DNA from: Mesostigma viride
Lineage: Eukaryota > Streptophyta > Mesostigmatophyceae > Mesostigmatales > Mesostigmataceae
Direction: 5' to 3'
Length of the DNA stretch: 64,000 bases
Assembly: GCA_009746045.1 (NCBI GenBank)
Contig: RPFO01000154.1
Coordinates: 6,339,038-6,403,037, forward strand
Part shown: positions 32,918-44,520 of the stretch, one piece after another
Layout of the letters: each line of letters begins with the position of its first letter
Position numbering within the stretch: the stretch's first letter is position 1
Translations under genes and position numbers: made by a program
Notes under the pieces: model-generated
Told to the model about the DNA's origin: nothing
Seen by the model: the letters and a program-made list of their open reading frames with translations, nothing else
The model's database searches: none

Positions 32918-33281
32918 GAGGGTAGTTGACCTCGGCATCGTCTAAGAGGCGGAGTGTGGGTGGGGGCAGTTGGCCCTGCCATGCCGAGGGCCAGGGCCTC
33001 CGTTTTTGGGCTGATTTCTAGACCAACCGCCCGAGCCTCGAGCGCCAGGCAGTCCAGCCAAAGTAATTGGGCAGACTCCGGTTTCTCGATGAGCGTGATG
33101 TCGTCGGCATAGATGAGGTCAGCTAGTAAATTCTGCTTGTTAGTCGGCCCCCCTTCTCCAAGTTCGTTCGTGATCTCTAGGCCAGGGGCACGGCCTGCAA
33201 TGCTAGCAAAGCGAGCACGTGCCTGGCGCATAACATAATCCACTATACAATAATAAACAGGTACGGCGACAGGACGCAACC
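32918..33281 (-). mobile_element. LINE, 5' part of the split copy (RT with YADD)
   Basis: Minus strand. It encodes YCIVDYVMRQARARFASI, LLADLIYADDITLIEKPES and LDCLALEARAVGLEISPK, closely matching the LINE at 41599-42375. The copy is 5'-truncated at 33281, next to catctgcctccat, the duplicated target also seen at 23951. Confidence 0.9.
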
Positions 33282-33294
33282 CATCTGCCTCCAT

Positions 33295-33944
33295 ATTACA
33301 GACAAACAAGGGGGCTCCCTGGCTGGGCGTAAGCCGGCCATCCTGAGATGCACAATTAAATGGCATACATTATTCCTATAGTAGCTCGATTGGTTTGTGT
33401 CTCATTGCATGAAGTACCCGAGCAGCACTAGTGACAAAACAATTAATTTACACGTAGGCTGCGCCATGTGAGCGTAAGTCCTCATCAGTGGGATGGAGAT
33501 GGGATGGGGGTGGATCTAGATAGCTAGTTTCTAGTTACAGGGTTGCGGGCATCACACAGCGGGAATCACTATTGGTGCCAAACATGGTCACACGCGGAGC
33601 CCCTACCGACTTGGGGCGGTGTCCTTCATATATACCTGCCTGCCACCTAGCCATCTGCCACCAGATTACAGACAGCTAGATAAGCCTGGAGCCGGGCTCA
33701 GACCGGCGGGGGTGAGCCCAGTCATTCTAGGATAGCACATGCATGCCAAGCCTATCGCGGAAGGTCCACGGATGAAGGCCCAGCCGGGTGCGCGGCCTGG
33801 GCCGGGCATGGCACGTGAGGACAAAACGCTGAGCTTGGTGCCAGCTATAGCCTATATCTGATGTGTCTCGCCTGATTTGTGCAGGCCAGGTCCCCGGCTA
33901 TATAGGCCTAGGCCGGCCTGTGCCTAAGAATGTGGGAAGTACAT
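33295..33944 (-). mobile_element. decayed LINE 3' fragments
   Basis: 33295-33345 continues the old LINE of 23735-23950 after the younger insertion. From about 33440 a second decayed copy starts with aattaatttacacgtagg and gtgagcgtaagtcc and follows the same 3' layout to about 33940. No frame survives. Confidence 0.75.
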
Positions 33945-34125
33945 ATAAGGTAATTAAATAATTAATTAGGAACATAACTCCGTTGGGAGTATATGTAGCA
34001 GATAGCCCAGAGAAGGGGCATATGGCCTATCATACATAATTTCTAAGCTACTTCCTGCAAGGGTGGGAATGTAAACGACCCTAGCTTGCTCTAGGTGCAC
34101 TGGTCAGGGCACTTTCAGCCCCATG
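33945..34125 (-). repeat. dispersed SINE-like or LINE 3'-end repeat
   Basis: A TTAA run, then the box ctccgttgggag, gaaggggcatatggcc, ctgcaagggtgggaatgtaa and gctctaggtgcac. The same order occurs at 26505, 50795 (inverted) and 55373. Confidence 0.85.
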
Positions 34126-35569
34126 ATCTTCAATGAGGAATCCTAAGCCTCTATTACAAACACGCACAAGGATCATGCATTATGATGATAGGTGTGACCT
34201 TCCAAGCGCGTAGCTTCACTCACATAGCCCCAATATCTAGGTTGTTACGGTATATTATCACAGGGGTTGGCTGCCGCGGCAGCAGATGAACAGCACATGG
34301 CAAGGTATACAAGCATAACTGGAAAACATTTGCACAGCCTACTAGACCTCTTAGCTTGATTTTGGGCTTTGCAAGGGTTGCCTGAGACCTGGCCAGCATG
34401 GCAGGAACTGCCATGCTTCTTATGGAAAGGAAACACGTCTACACGGCGGGGGCCAGCCGCAGAGCACTGCACGAATTACTATAACCTGCCTTACGTCACA
34501 TCGGCACTAGGCGCCGATAGGCAGCTAAAAACTGACGATATCACAAGCAAATCGATGCCATTACCTTTCTACCACCAGGACGCACTTACCTTTCACACCC
34601 CTCACACCCGGGATCACTAGGCACGCATATGCGCTGGCGCTGAACGTGGCTGCATTAGAAAAGCTGTTCAAGCTCGGCGTTTTCAAGTTGTCCGGAAGCG
34701 ATGCAGCCCGCAAATCTGGCCGGACAGACGCTCCATGCGTCGTCCATTGACGTATGAAAGCGGCTGCAGCGGCCTCACCAGCGCTGTTCGCATAATGGCG
34801 CTCCCATAGCTGGGGGCGCGCGCGCGTTTATTGTCCGCATCCCAGTTTTTCCTAGCTAAAAACACCCCTTCCTCTACCTACGGATCCACGCCAAAAGGCT
34901 CGAAAATAGCCAGTGCCCCTTTAGTCGATCACGGCTGCCCCAACATCCCCCCCCGCCGTTCCGCTATAGTCTCTTCCCAGCATATCGAAGCACCGGCCTG
35001 CTGGCAGGCGCACTATCAACGCCAATTACGCCCCATTTGAATTTCACTACCCTGGCATTCAGCACACAAATAACGACCCCACGAATTTAGAAATCGACTT
35101 GTGGCCCATTTAGCGATCGGGCTAGCTTCACGGATAACTTATCTACCCAACGCGCTCCTTACTGGTCGAAGTGATGCACGAACGTGGCCATACGGTCTAT
35201 TTTCCTCGAGGCCGCCATGCATGGTCGTGCATTCGTGAAAATTCGTCGTCCGGTTGCACGAAAGTGGCCAACATAGGTACTTTTCCACCTCACATATCTT
35301 TCAGTAACCGTCGACCCCTGTCGACCCCAACGGGTAAGGACGCTCAGCACATATACCAGATTCGCGCCACTGGGGCCGGACGACCCATAGGACCGGTCCT
35401 TCTCGCCAAAAAATCACCGTCCCCATGTGACCTTGGTGAAAAAGGCCTCAATTGAGCCAAAAGGCCTCAATTGAGGCCTCTGGGTAAATAGACATTAAGC
35501 TATGCCCAGCTAAGGGGGAGCCTGTCCACATCAATCCAAAAACGCGTTTTGGTTCCCTGGTAATTATTT
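34126..35569. other. unique-looking spacer
   Basis: No gene or transposon recognised. The longest open frames are under 100 codons and match nothing. Composition shifts near 34640-35460, but no boundary could be placed. Confidence 0.5.
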
Positions 35570-36480
35570 CAAGATAGGCTAATAGTCAGTTTGGCCTCAA
35601 ATTTGGCACCAAGGTACCTAATCAGATATCTTATGATGCCATGTGGTCAAAAATTTTTTTGGGAGTCGGCACCATGGTAACATGGTGACATTTGCCAGCA
35701 TAAAATACCACACTTTTAGCACTTTCTGGCATGCATGCCTATATGAATGACACTAAATGAACTCAGTTGGGGCTATAACTTTGCACATGTTATAAACACA
35801 TCCCATGCAGCATGCCCACAAAGTTTCAGGCTGGTTGGATCACAAAATGGTGACAGATGCTAGCATAAATACCCCCAAAATGCAGTTTTTCAGGGTTTTC
35901 CAAGGGTTTCATCACACATATGCATATATAATGACACCAAATGAACTCAGTTGGGGCTATAACTTTGCACATGTTATAAACACATCCCATGCAGCATGCC
36001 CACAAAGTTTCAGGCTGGTTGGATGACAAATTGGTGACAGATGCTAGCATAAACACCACAAAAATGCAGTTTTTCAGGGTTTTCCAAGGGTTTCATCACA
36101 CATTTGCATATATAATGACATCAAATGAACTCAGTTGGACCTGGGACTTGGCACATGTTCGAAACACATCCCATGCAGCCTGCCCACAAAGCTTCAGGCT
36201 GGTTGGATGACAAACTGGTGACAAATGCTAGCATAAATACCAAAAAAATGCAGTTTTTCATGGTTTTTCAAGGGTTTCATCACACATGTGCATATATAAT
36301 GACAACAAATGAACTCAGTTGGACCTGGAACTTGGCACATGTTCGAAACACATCCCATGCAGCCTGCCCACAAAGCTTCAGGCTGGTTGGATGACAAATT
36401 GGTGACAGATGCTAGCATAAATACCACAGAAAAAGCAGCTTTCTATTGTTCTTACAAGGGTTTCATGGCAATCATTCCAC
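35570..36480. repeat. 184-bp satellite, four good copies and one diverged
   Basis: The anchor actcagttgg recurs at 35761, 35945, 36129 and 36313, exactly 184 bp apart. A diverged copy precedes the first (gccagcataaaataccac near 35697). The last copy decays after 36440. The unit carries ggctggttggat, agatgctagcataaa and tttccaagggtttcatca. Confidence 0.95.
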
Positions 36481-36895
36481 CTTGGTGTACAGAAGGTTCC
36501 AAACAACACATCATTACATTATGCATCATATTTACAATGCAGGAAGGCATACTTGGGGGCACATGCCTATAGTACAATGCATTAATAACACAGCTCTAGC
36601 CAGCTAGCTAGCTATATAGTGGCTAATGCCACACCCGGGGGCACGTTCTCACGGCCCTGCTGCATCCTTTTCCTTTTCTTCTTCTCTGCATCTGACAGGG
36701 GCCTGCCCCCATCTTCTCATCCACCAGCCTGGTGAGCACCCTGACGTTGGTGACTTGCGTCCGCTACCCTACCCCCATGGCACGCTTGGCCTTACGCTTG
36801 GTGAAGGTGGAGGGGTGGGCGCGACAGTTGGTCTGGGTTTTCATCACCCCCTTCCTCCAGTGCATGCGTGTGCTCCAACGCCTAAGCAGAGAAGC

Positions 36896-37302
<407 letters not shown>

Positions 37303-37312
37303 GTCATACATA

Positions 37313-38502
37313 CCCTCCCTCCCTCCCTCCCTCCCTCCCTCCTCCTCCCTCCCTCCCTCCCTCCCTCCCTCCCTCCCTCCCTCCCTCCCTCCCTCCCTCC
37401 CTCCTCCCTCCCTCCCTCCCTCCCTCCCTCCCTCCCTCCCTCCCTCCCTCCTCCCTCCCTCCCTCCCTCCCTCCCTCCCTCCCTCCCTCCCTCCCTCCTC
37501 CTCCCTCCCTCCCTCCCTCCCTCCCTCCCTCCTCCCTCCTCCCTCCTCCCTCCCTCCCTCCCTCCCTCCCTCCCTCCCTCCCTCCCTCCTCCTCCCTCCC
37601 TCCCTCCCTCCCTCCCTCCCTCCTCCCTCCCTCCCTCCCTCCCTCCCTCCCTCCCTCCCTCCCTCCCTCCCTCCTCCCTCCCTCCCTCCCTCCCTCCCTC
37701 CTCCCTCCCTCCCTCCCTCCCTCCTCCCTCCCTCCCTCCCTCCCTCCCTCCTCCCTCCCTCCCTCCCTCCCTCCCTCCCTCCTCCCTCCCTCCTCCCTCC
37801 CTCCCTCCTCCTCCCTCCCTCCCTCCCCCTCCCTCCCTCCTCCCTCCCTCCTCCCTCCCTCCCTCCCTCCTCCCTCCCTCCCTCCCTCCCTCCCTCCCTC
37901 CCTCCTCCTCCCTCCTCCCTCCTCCCTCCCTCCCTCCCTCCCTCCCTCCCTCCCTCCCTCCCTCCCTCCCTCCCTCCCTCCCTCCCTCCCTCCCTCCTCC
38001 CTCCCTCCTCCCTCCCTCCCTCCCTCCCTCCCTCCCTCCTCCCTCCCTCCCTCCCTCCCTCCCTCCTCCCTCCCTCCCTCCCTCCCTCCTCCCTCCTCCC
38101 TCCCTCCCTCCCTCCCTCCCTCCCTCCCTCTCCCTCCCTCCCTCCCTCCCTCCCTCCCTCCCTCCCTCCTCCTCCCTCCCTCCTCCCTCCCTCCCTCCCT
38201 CCCTCCCTCCCCCCCTCCCTCCCTCCCTCCCTCCCTCCCTCCCTCCCTCCCTCCCTCCCTCCCTCCCTCCCTCCCTCCTCCCTCCCTCCCTCCTCCCCTC
38301 CCTCCCTCCCTCCTCCCTCCCTCCCTCCCTCCCTCCCTCCCTCCCTCCTCCCTCCCTCCCTCCCTCCCTCCCTCCCTCCCTCCCTCCCTCCTCCCTCCCT
38401 CCCCTCCCTCCCTCCCTCCCTCCCTCCCTCCCTCCCTCCCTCCCTCCCTCCCTCCCTCCCTCCCTCCCTCCCTCCCTCCCTCCCTCCCTCCCCCCCTCCC
38501 TC
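37313..38502 (+). repeat. 1.2-kb (CTCC)n array
   Basis: Pure pyrimidine on the plus strand, CTCC with frequent one-unit CTC slips. It gives open frames in five readings, including a 738-codon frame that spans the CA and GCAC arrays. Low complexity only. Confidence 0.97.
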
Positions 38503-39720
38503 ATTCATACACCCGTTCATTCATGCATGCAGCCGCTCATCATTAACACGCCTCCGTTGGGAAACTCACGGGGTATGGACTATGAAACGGGCGGTAAGAA
38601 AGGAAGAAGGAGCCGCCTCCCCAACATGCCGCCCGGCAAAGGCAGCGATGGGCCGTCCAGGAGGGAAACACTGCGCTTTGCCTTGTACGCCGGGGTGCGC
38701 AGGCGACGTGCGGGCACTGTCGCGTGTAAATTTGCCTGCCCGCCCCAGTCCTTCTCGGAACGCCTCCCCAGAGCATGCCGTCATGGTAAGAGCTCTTTTC
38801 GCCCGTCGCCGGAAGCTTAAACCACAAGAATACGCCGGTTAATGACCAGAAAATGGGGGGTTGTCGACGTTATAAACCAGTAGCTGTGGTTTTTCCCGCA
38901 CCCCGAGCACACTCCGGACGGGGCCAGCAAGCCCCGCCCGCAGGATAAACACCGGGCGATGTTGCTGCGCCCAAGCGAAGTCATATAGCTGCAAGAAAAG
39001 ACGTAAAAGCGATTAAAAGCACGACATGCAGTGTTGCCCCTGTCAGCGCTCCTATAATTCTCACTTTTTCGCGGAAGGGGCGTAAAAATCGGAAACGCAA
39101 AATTAAGGGAAATCCTACGCTGGGTTTCTTTGAAATGATGTAAGGAACTGGTAGAACGTGTTCGCTTCCACCGTCAAGTAGTTTGGGCAACGAGACCTTA
39201 CCTTAAAGATGCACGGGGCTGGTCGGACGGCGAGCAAAAACTGCGCCAACTGCGTGCTTGTCCTCGTTCACACCCAATACAGCAGCGTTTCGCGAGTTTT
39301 TTTGTGAATATTATTTTTCCCTATGACAATGCCGTTCGAACAAGCGAAATCCGGTACACAATGGCTTCGTATTCCGTGAGCAATAAATTTTCAGCTACCA
39401 TAGCCGTGCACACCGAATTTCAGTCAACATTGCACGCGCGCACCGAATTTCGTCAACTTTCGCGCGGGAATTACCGGGGAACCTACCGGCGCTGCGCCGG
39501 ATTGATGTGGTCATGGGGGGGGAAATCAGCATAGCTATACAAAAGCAAGGGCATGGCGTCTCAGCAGAGAATTACTCCCTGCATTGAAAAAAAAAAAATT
39601 ATAACATGCCTCCGTTGGGAGATCATGTAGCACATAAATTCCATGATGGATGGGGTGGAGGAAGCCGCGTAATCGAACAATCCTAACTCTAAGCTATCTA
39701 GTCTAGAAAATCCTAACTAT
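38503..39720. other. spacer, repeat fragments
   Basis: The box cctccgttggga occurs at 38547 and 39609, as in the dispersed repeats. 38590-38830 is GC-rich with a long open frame that starts inside the CTCC array. I cannot assign a product. Confidence 0.45.
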
Positions 39721-39724
39721 ACTA

Positions 39725-41000
39725 CTCATCAAAACGCCTCCTCCGCTTGGGGGGAGGGGGCTTGCCCACAGGGTCGGGCGTGTGCGCCTTGACAATCTTC
39801 TGCCACCGCGTCTTGTCCTGCATGGCAGTCCAAAGACGGGAGAGAGAGTGGATGCGGAGCTCAGACTGGGCTGGGACCACTAGGTCGTCCAGCAACATCT
39901 GGATGTAGTTCGTGAAATTTCCCTACCCTTTTGGGAATGCCCTTGGGGCCAGGCCAGGTCAGAATGTGTCGCCCTGGCTGGCCAAGCCGCTTGGGGCCGG
40001 CCAGACCAAGGGCGGTGTCGACCTGGCTGGTGCGAGCAAGGTGTCCTACAAATGCTATCCTACGCTGCCTAATCTTGTCCGAAATACGAGGCATGCCATG
40101 ATACAAAGACTCTGATGACCGACGCTCGGAAAACCCTACTACGGAGCATCCTGTAAACCGTGCCGTCTAGCCTAGCTGCCAGCTTGGGTGGGATTGTCCA
40201 CGCCTCGGCGCCATACGTGAGCACCGTGAGGACGAGGGCCTTGAAGAGGAGCATGCGCTTGCGGTGCTCGCCCAGGCCCTTCGAGCGCCAGTAGGTTTTG
40301 AGCGAACGGAGCCTGGCCCAGCTAGGCCAGGCCGATGCGGGTGTCCACATCGTCGGCAGTGTCAGGAAGCCAACTCCCCAACAGCTTGAAGCGATCGCGG
40401 AACGGGACCTCCGTCCCGTAGAGCAGGCGCGGCAGCGGTCACCATCGCCTCAGATTTGACACTAATCTCCAACCCCACCGCCCGCGCCTCCAGGCCCAGA
40501 CAGTCCAGCCAGGTCTGAATGTGCTCGGGGCTCTCGATGAGGGTGGTGTCATCCGCATAAATCAGGTCGGCAAGGCGGTATATAACCAGGTCTAACCCCG
40601 CCGTGCTCTTTCTCGTTAAGGATGTCCAAGCCTGGCTTGAACCCCTTAAGAGCAGTAAAGCGCGCAGGTGCCCGGCGCATGACGTGATCCACTACAATAA
40701 TGAACAGGTATGGGGACAGGACACAACCTTGCCACACCCCGTGGTGAAGGGGGAATGGTGGTGTGGTGCCTTAATTCCGCAGTCCGCACTACTGCCTGTG
40801 AGCCCTAACACAGTCGGCGAATGGCAGCAATAAACGCAGGTGCCGGTACCCGATCCAGAGCTAGCCGGATGGCCCAAAGAGCCTCCCAGAGAACCGTGTC
40901 AAAGGCCTTGATGTAGTCAACAAAAATGAAGACCAGCGGCAACCTGTCAGGGGGGAGGCGACGCACCTCCTCCATCAACCGGCGCGCGACAAACACACTC
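39725..41000 (-). mobile_element. degraded LINE of a second subfamily
   Basis: Minus strand, fragments in changing frames: FVDYIKAFDTVLWEALW (about 40900), WQGCVLSPYLFIIVVDHV (40737), YADDTTLIE (about 40550), LVLTVLTYGAEAWTI (about 40220), RRIAFVGHLARTSQVD (about 40060). It is a non-LTR reverse transcriptase with about 1 kb of its coding part left and many indels. Confidence 0.9.
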
Positions 41001-41002
41001 CC

Positions 41003-41070
41003 TGCATGGGCACGGCATAATTAAATAAAGCTAGGCATCATCTGGAGGGTGGCTCATCATAGGCACACAT
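41003..41070 (+). repeat. left half of a dispersed repeat interrupted by a LINE
   Basis: ctccctgcatgggcac through aggcacacat matches 62628-62699, where the repeat is uninterrupted. The right half resumes at 44084. Confidence 0.85.
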
Positions 41071-44000
41071 TAATTAATTAATTAATAGACACGTGACTAT
41101 TCGTGACGTGAGCATAAGTCCTCAGTGGGAGGGGAACATGGGATGGAATGGATGGTATAAGCTATCTAGGTCCTAGTTACAGGGGTGTGGGCACCGCGGC
41201 CCGAATCGCTATGAATGCCATACTTGGTCACACGCGGAGCCCCAACAGGCTTGGGGGTGGTCTCCTTCATCACTACTTGCCATCTATCCTCATTGCGCAC
41301 CATCTGCCTCCATATTACAGACAAACCAGGAGGCTGCCCGGGGGTGAGCCCGTCACGTCTAGTGTAGCACATGTCCATGCCGAGTCTATCACGAAAAGTC
41401 CACGGGTGGCGGCCCTGCCGCGCGCGGCCGGGGGCACGCCAGGTGAGGACATATCGCCCAGGCTGGGCGGGCTTGGTGCCAGCTAGTCTATCTGATGTAT
41501 CTACCTGATCTGTGCGGGCCAGGTGCCCGGCTAGGCCCAGGCGCCTGTGCCTAATAATGTGGGAAACATAGGGCAAATCAGCGTACAAATCCTCATTACT
41601 AATGTGCAAACCAAAGGGCCTTGCGCAGCATCTTGGTGACGGCGCCGTCGAGTCGTTGCTCCAGCTCCTGCATCAGTGTCCAGGTCTCGGCGCCGTAGGT
41701 CAGGATCGTCAGAATGACGACCTTGAAGAGGTCACGCTTGACGATCCGGGGTAGGGCGGGGTTGCTGCACCAGCAGCGGGGGTCATGGAGGTGCGCCCAC
41801 GCCATGCCGATCCGTGTCGTCATGTCGTCCTCGCAGTCGGGAAGCCAACTGCCGAGCAGCTTGAAGCGGCCTGAAGGAGGGTAGTTGACCTCGGCATCGT
41901 CTAAGAGGCGGAGTGTGGGTGGGGGCCCTGCCATGCCGAGGGCCACCAGGGCCTCCGTTTTGGGGCTGATTTCTAGACCAACCGCCCGAGCCTCGAGCGC
42001 CAGGCAGTCCAGCCAAAGTTGGGCAGACTCCGGCTTCTCGATGAGCGTGATGTCGTCGGCATAATAAATGAGGTCAGCTAGTAAATTCTGCTTGTTAGTC
42101 GGCCCCCCTTCCCCAAGCTCGTTCGTGATCTCTAGGCCAGGGGCACGGCCTGCAATGCTAGCAAAGCGAGCACGTGCCTGGCGCATAACATAATCCACTA
42201 CAATAATAAACAGGTACGGCGACAGGACGCAACCCTGCCAGACGCCGGTCTGCAGTGGGCATGGCGGGGTAGCGCCGTGTTGAGTGCGCACCGAAGTGGT
42301 CGACCCCTCATACAGCGTGCGGATGACGGTAATCAGGGGAGAGGGGACGCGCGAGCGCGAGCAAGTACAGCCCATAGAGCGTCCCAGAGGACAGAATCAA
42401 AAGCCTTGATGAAGTCGACAAAGATCAGGATGGCGGGAAACTCACCAGGTTGCAGGAGAGCGATTTCCTCGAAGAGGCGACGCGCGACGAAGATGGCCAT
42501 GACGGTGTTGCGCCCAGGACGGAAGCCCATTTGACTTTCCCCAAGGTGACAGTCGAGAGCAGAACGAAGGCGGTTGAGGATCATGCGCATGAACAACTTA
42601 AGTGCGGCGCTCTGGATGCAGACTCCTCTGTAGTTGGCGGGGTCGTCAGGGGAACCTTTGTTTTTGTACAGCATAATACGGTAGCTGTGCTGCCACTCAG
42701 GAATCGGCGGCGCGTCGGCAAGCAGGATCCGGTTGCAGACGTCAAGCAGGAACCCGTGAGCGCCGTCAGCTTAATCACCGGGGCTGGGAGCTGGTCAGGT
42801 CCAACGGCGGCATAGAAGCGGAGTTGCTTGGCGGCGGTGCTCAGCTCGAGCTCGGTGAACGGCGGGAGCTCGTTGGGGTCGGCCAGGGGTTCCGTCAGGG
42901 CTGGGTACGTGTAGTCCTGCTCAGCGGCGGGCGGCGTGGGCGGCGCAGGGACGTCCGCCGGTGCTACTGCCAGGCGTGCGGCCGCCAGAGGGCCAAGCGG
43001 CGGAGGCGGCGGGGGGGCGCCGAGCAGCCGGGACTGGGAGGAATACCACTGGTCGAGCTGCTGCTGCGGTGAGCCAGAGAGCGTCCGCGGCGCCGGCTGC
43101 GCGCCGCCGGCGGGCCGTTGGGCGTGACGCAGGCGGGTCCAGGCGTACTTGCCGTGCTGGTCCTTGAGGTGGGCGAAGTACTCGCGGACATGAAGGTCCT
43201 CCTGCTCCTTGGTCGCCTGCCGGATGGCCGAGTGGTAATCGGCTTTGAGGCGGGCGTAGCGGGCGGGGTCGCTGTTGTCGCGCAGGGCTTGCCGGGCCTG
43301 GATGACGGCGGGGAGCCGGTGCAGGCTGGTGAAGCGGGGCGGGCGGCGGGGGGGCAGTAGGGCCCCGGCCGCGGGCAGCTTGTCAGCGAGGTGCCGAAGG
43401 GCCGATGCCGGGCCGGCAGCGAACAGCTGGGCGTGGCTGGCCGGGATGTCCAGCGCGTCGACGAACGCCTCTGCGGCGCGCTTGTGGGCGCGTTTTTCAG
43501 GGAAGTCCTCCAGGGCGTCGTCAGATTTCTCGAGCAACTGAAGTGTGCGCAAATCAGGTGGTGCCACGTGCTTACGAAAGGGCGAGGGGAATCGCAGGCG
43601 GATGCGGGCGGTGACGATGCGATGATCGGAGCGCACCAGGGGGATCACATGCGAGCGAGCAGCTAGTACAGATCCTTGATGACGCTTGCGCATTACAACA
43701 TAGTCAATGCAGCGTTCAGTGCCAGCTAGTTGGCGAGGTGTGTGTGACCAAAGCATCTGGACTATGTGGAAAGCGGGTGTTGGCAGTGACCAAATCGCGT
43801 GTCGTAAGCAAATCAGCAAAAAGTTCAGTGTTGGCATTGGAGACCGTACCGTTGGGGGCGTGCTGACATCCGCCAGTACCCGGTGGTAGCGTGGCGTTGG
43901 CGTCCAGCAGCAGAGCGAGGTAGTTGCGACCAGGGATGCCGTTCGCCATGCAGGTTCTCCAGCGCTGCAAAGAAGTCCTTGCGGTCTTGTTCTGGGTGGC

Positions 44001-44083
44001 CGGAGTGGGGTGCGTAACCAACGCCCACCGTCAGGGCGTAGGTCGAGTGGCCCTCCATCGAATGAAAAGTGGCCACGAGGATC
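41071..44083 (-). mobile_element. 3.0-kb LINE insertion with 9-bp target duplication
   Basis: Minus strand. ggcacacat flanks both ends (41062-41070 and 44084-44092), and the (TTAA)n tail is at 41071. It encodes the distal APE-type endonuclease (VGVGYAPHSGHPEQ, ERCIDYVVMRKRH, VRSDHRIVTAR). A linker and the reverse transcriptase follow (AAVGPDQLPAPVIKL, FVDFIKAFDSVLWDAL, WQGCVLSPYLFIIVVDYV, LIYYADDITLIEKPES, LTILTYGAETWTL), then the RRLGLAGHLARTDQ C-terminus. The 5' end is truncated inside the endonuclease. At least four frame changes (near 43830, 42640, 42370 and 41605) make it inactive, although the clean duplication shows a fairly recent insertion. Confidence 0.93.
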
Positions 44084-44149
44084 GGCACACATGTACATGA
44101 CTAAAAAGGCTAGGCCTCAGCTGGTATAGTGCCTGTAGTAGGCGGCAAT

Positions 44150-44520
44150 CAAGGTAAATCGGCATACAAATCCTTATTGTACCGCTTGCCAGCCCGTAAG
44201 CCAGGCTGCGCACCATTACAAGCGCTAAAGTTCTGTATGGAATGTTAAGCGCCCAACGCAACATCTTGGTGACAGTGCCATCGATCGAGCTAGGCCTAGC
44301 GCAGATCCGGCGTCAGCGTCCATGCCTCCGCCGCACCGTATAGGTCAGGATCATCAGCATGACAACCTTGAACAGGTCGCTCTTGATGATCTGGGGCAGG
44401 GCGGGGTCTCTCCACCCGAGCAACGATGCTGTCATGCTGACCAGTGGATTTGCCCTGACGCCATGCCGATCCGGGTACTCTTCATGTCATCCTCGCCGTT
44501 GGGTAGCCAGCTGCCTAGCA
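44150..44520 (-). mobile_element. LINE remnant
   Basis: Minus strand, heavily decayed. The reverse of 44340-44400 reads like the LFKVVMLMILTY block, and the reverse of 44240-44280 like MLRWALNI. It lies just beyond the right half of the dispersed repeat that ends near 44150. Confidence 0.7.

Noticed and set aside
35570-36480. Regular repeats considered as a CRISPR array
   Set aside because: 184-bp head-to-tail units without unique spacers, in a eukaryotic genome; this is a satellite.
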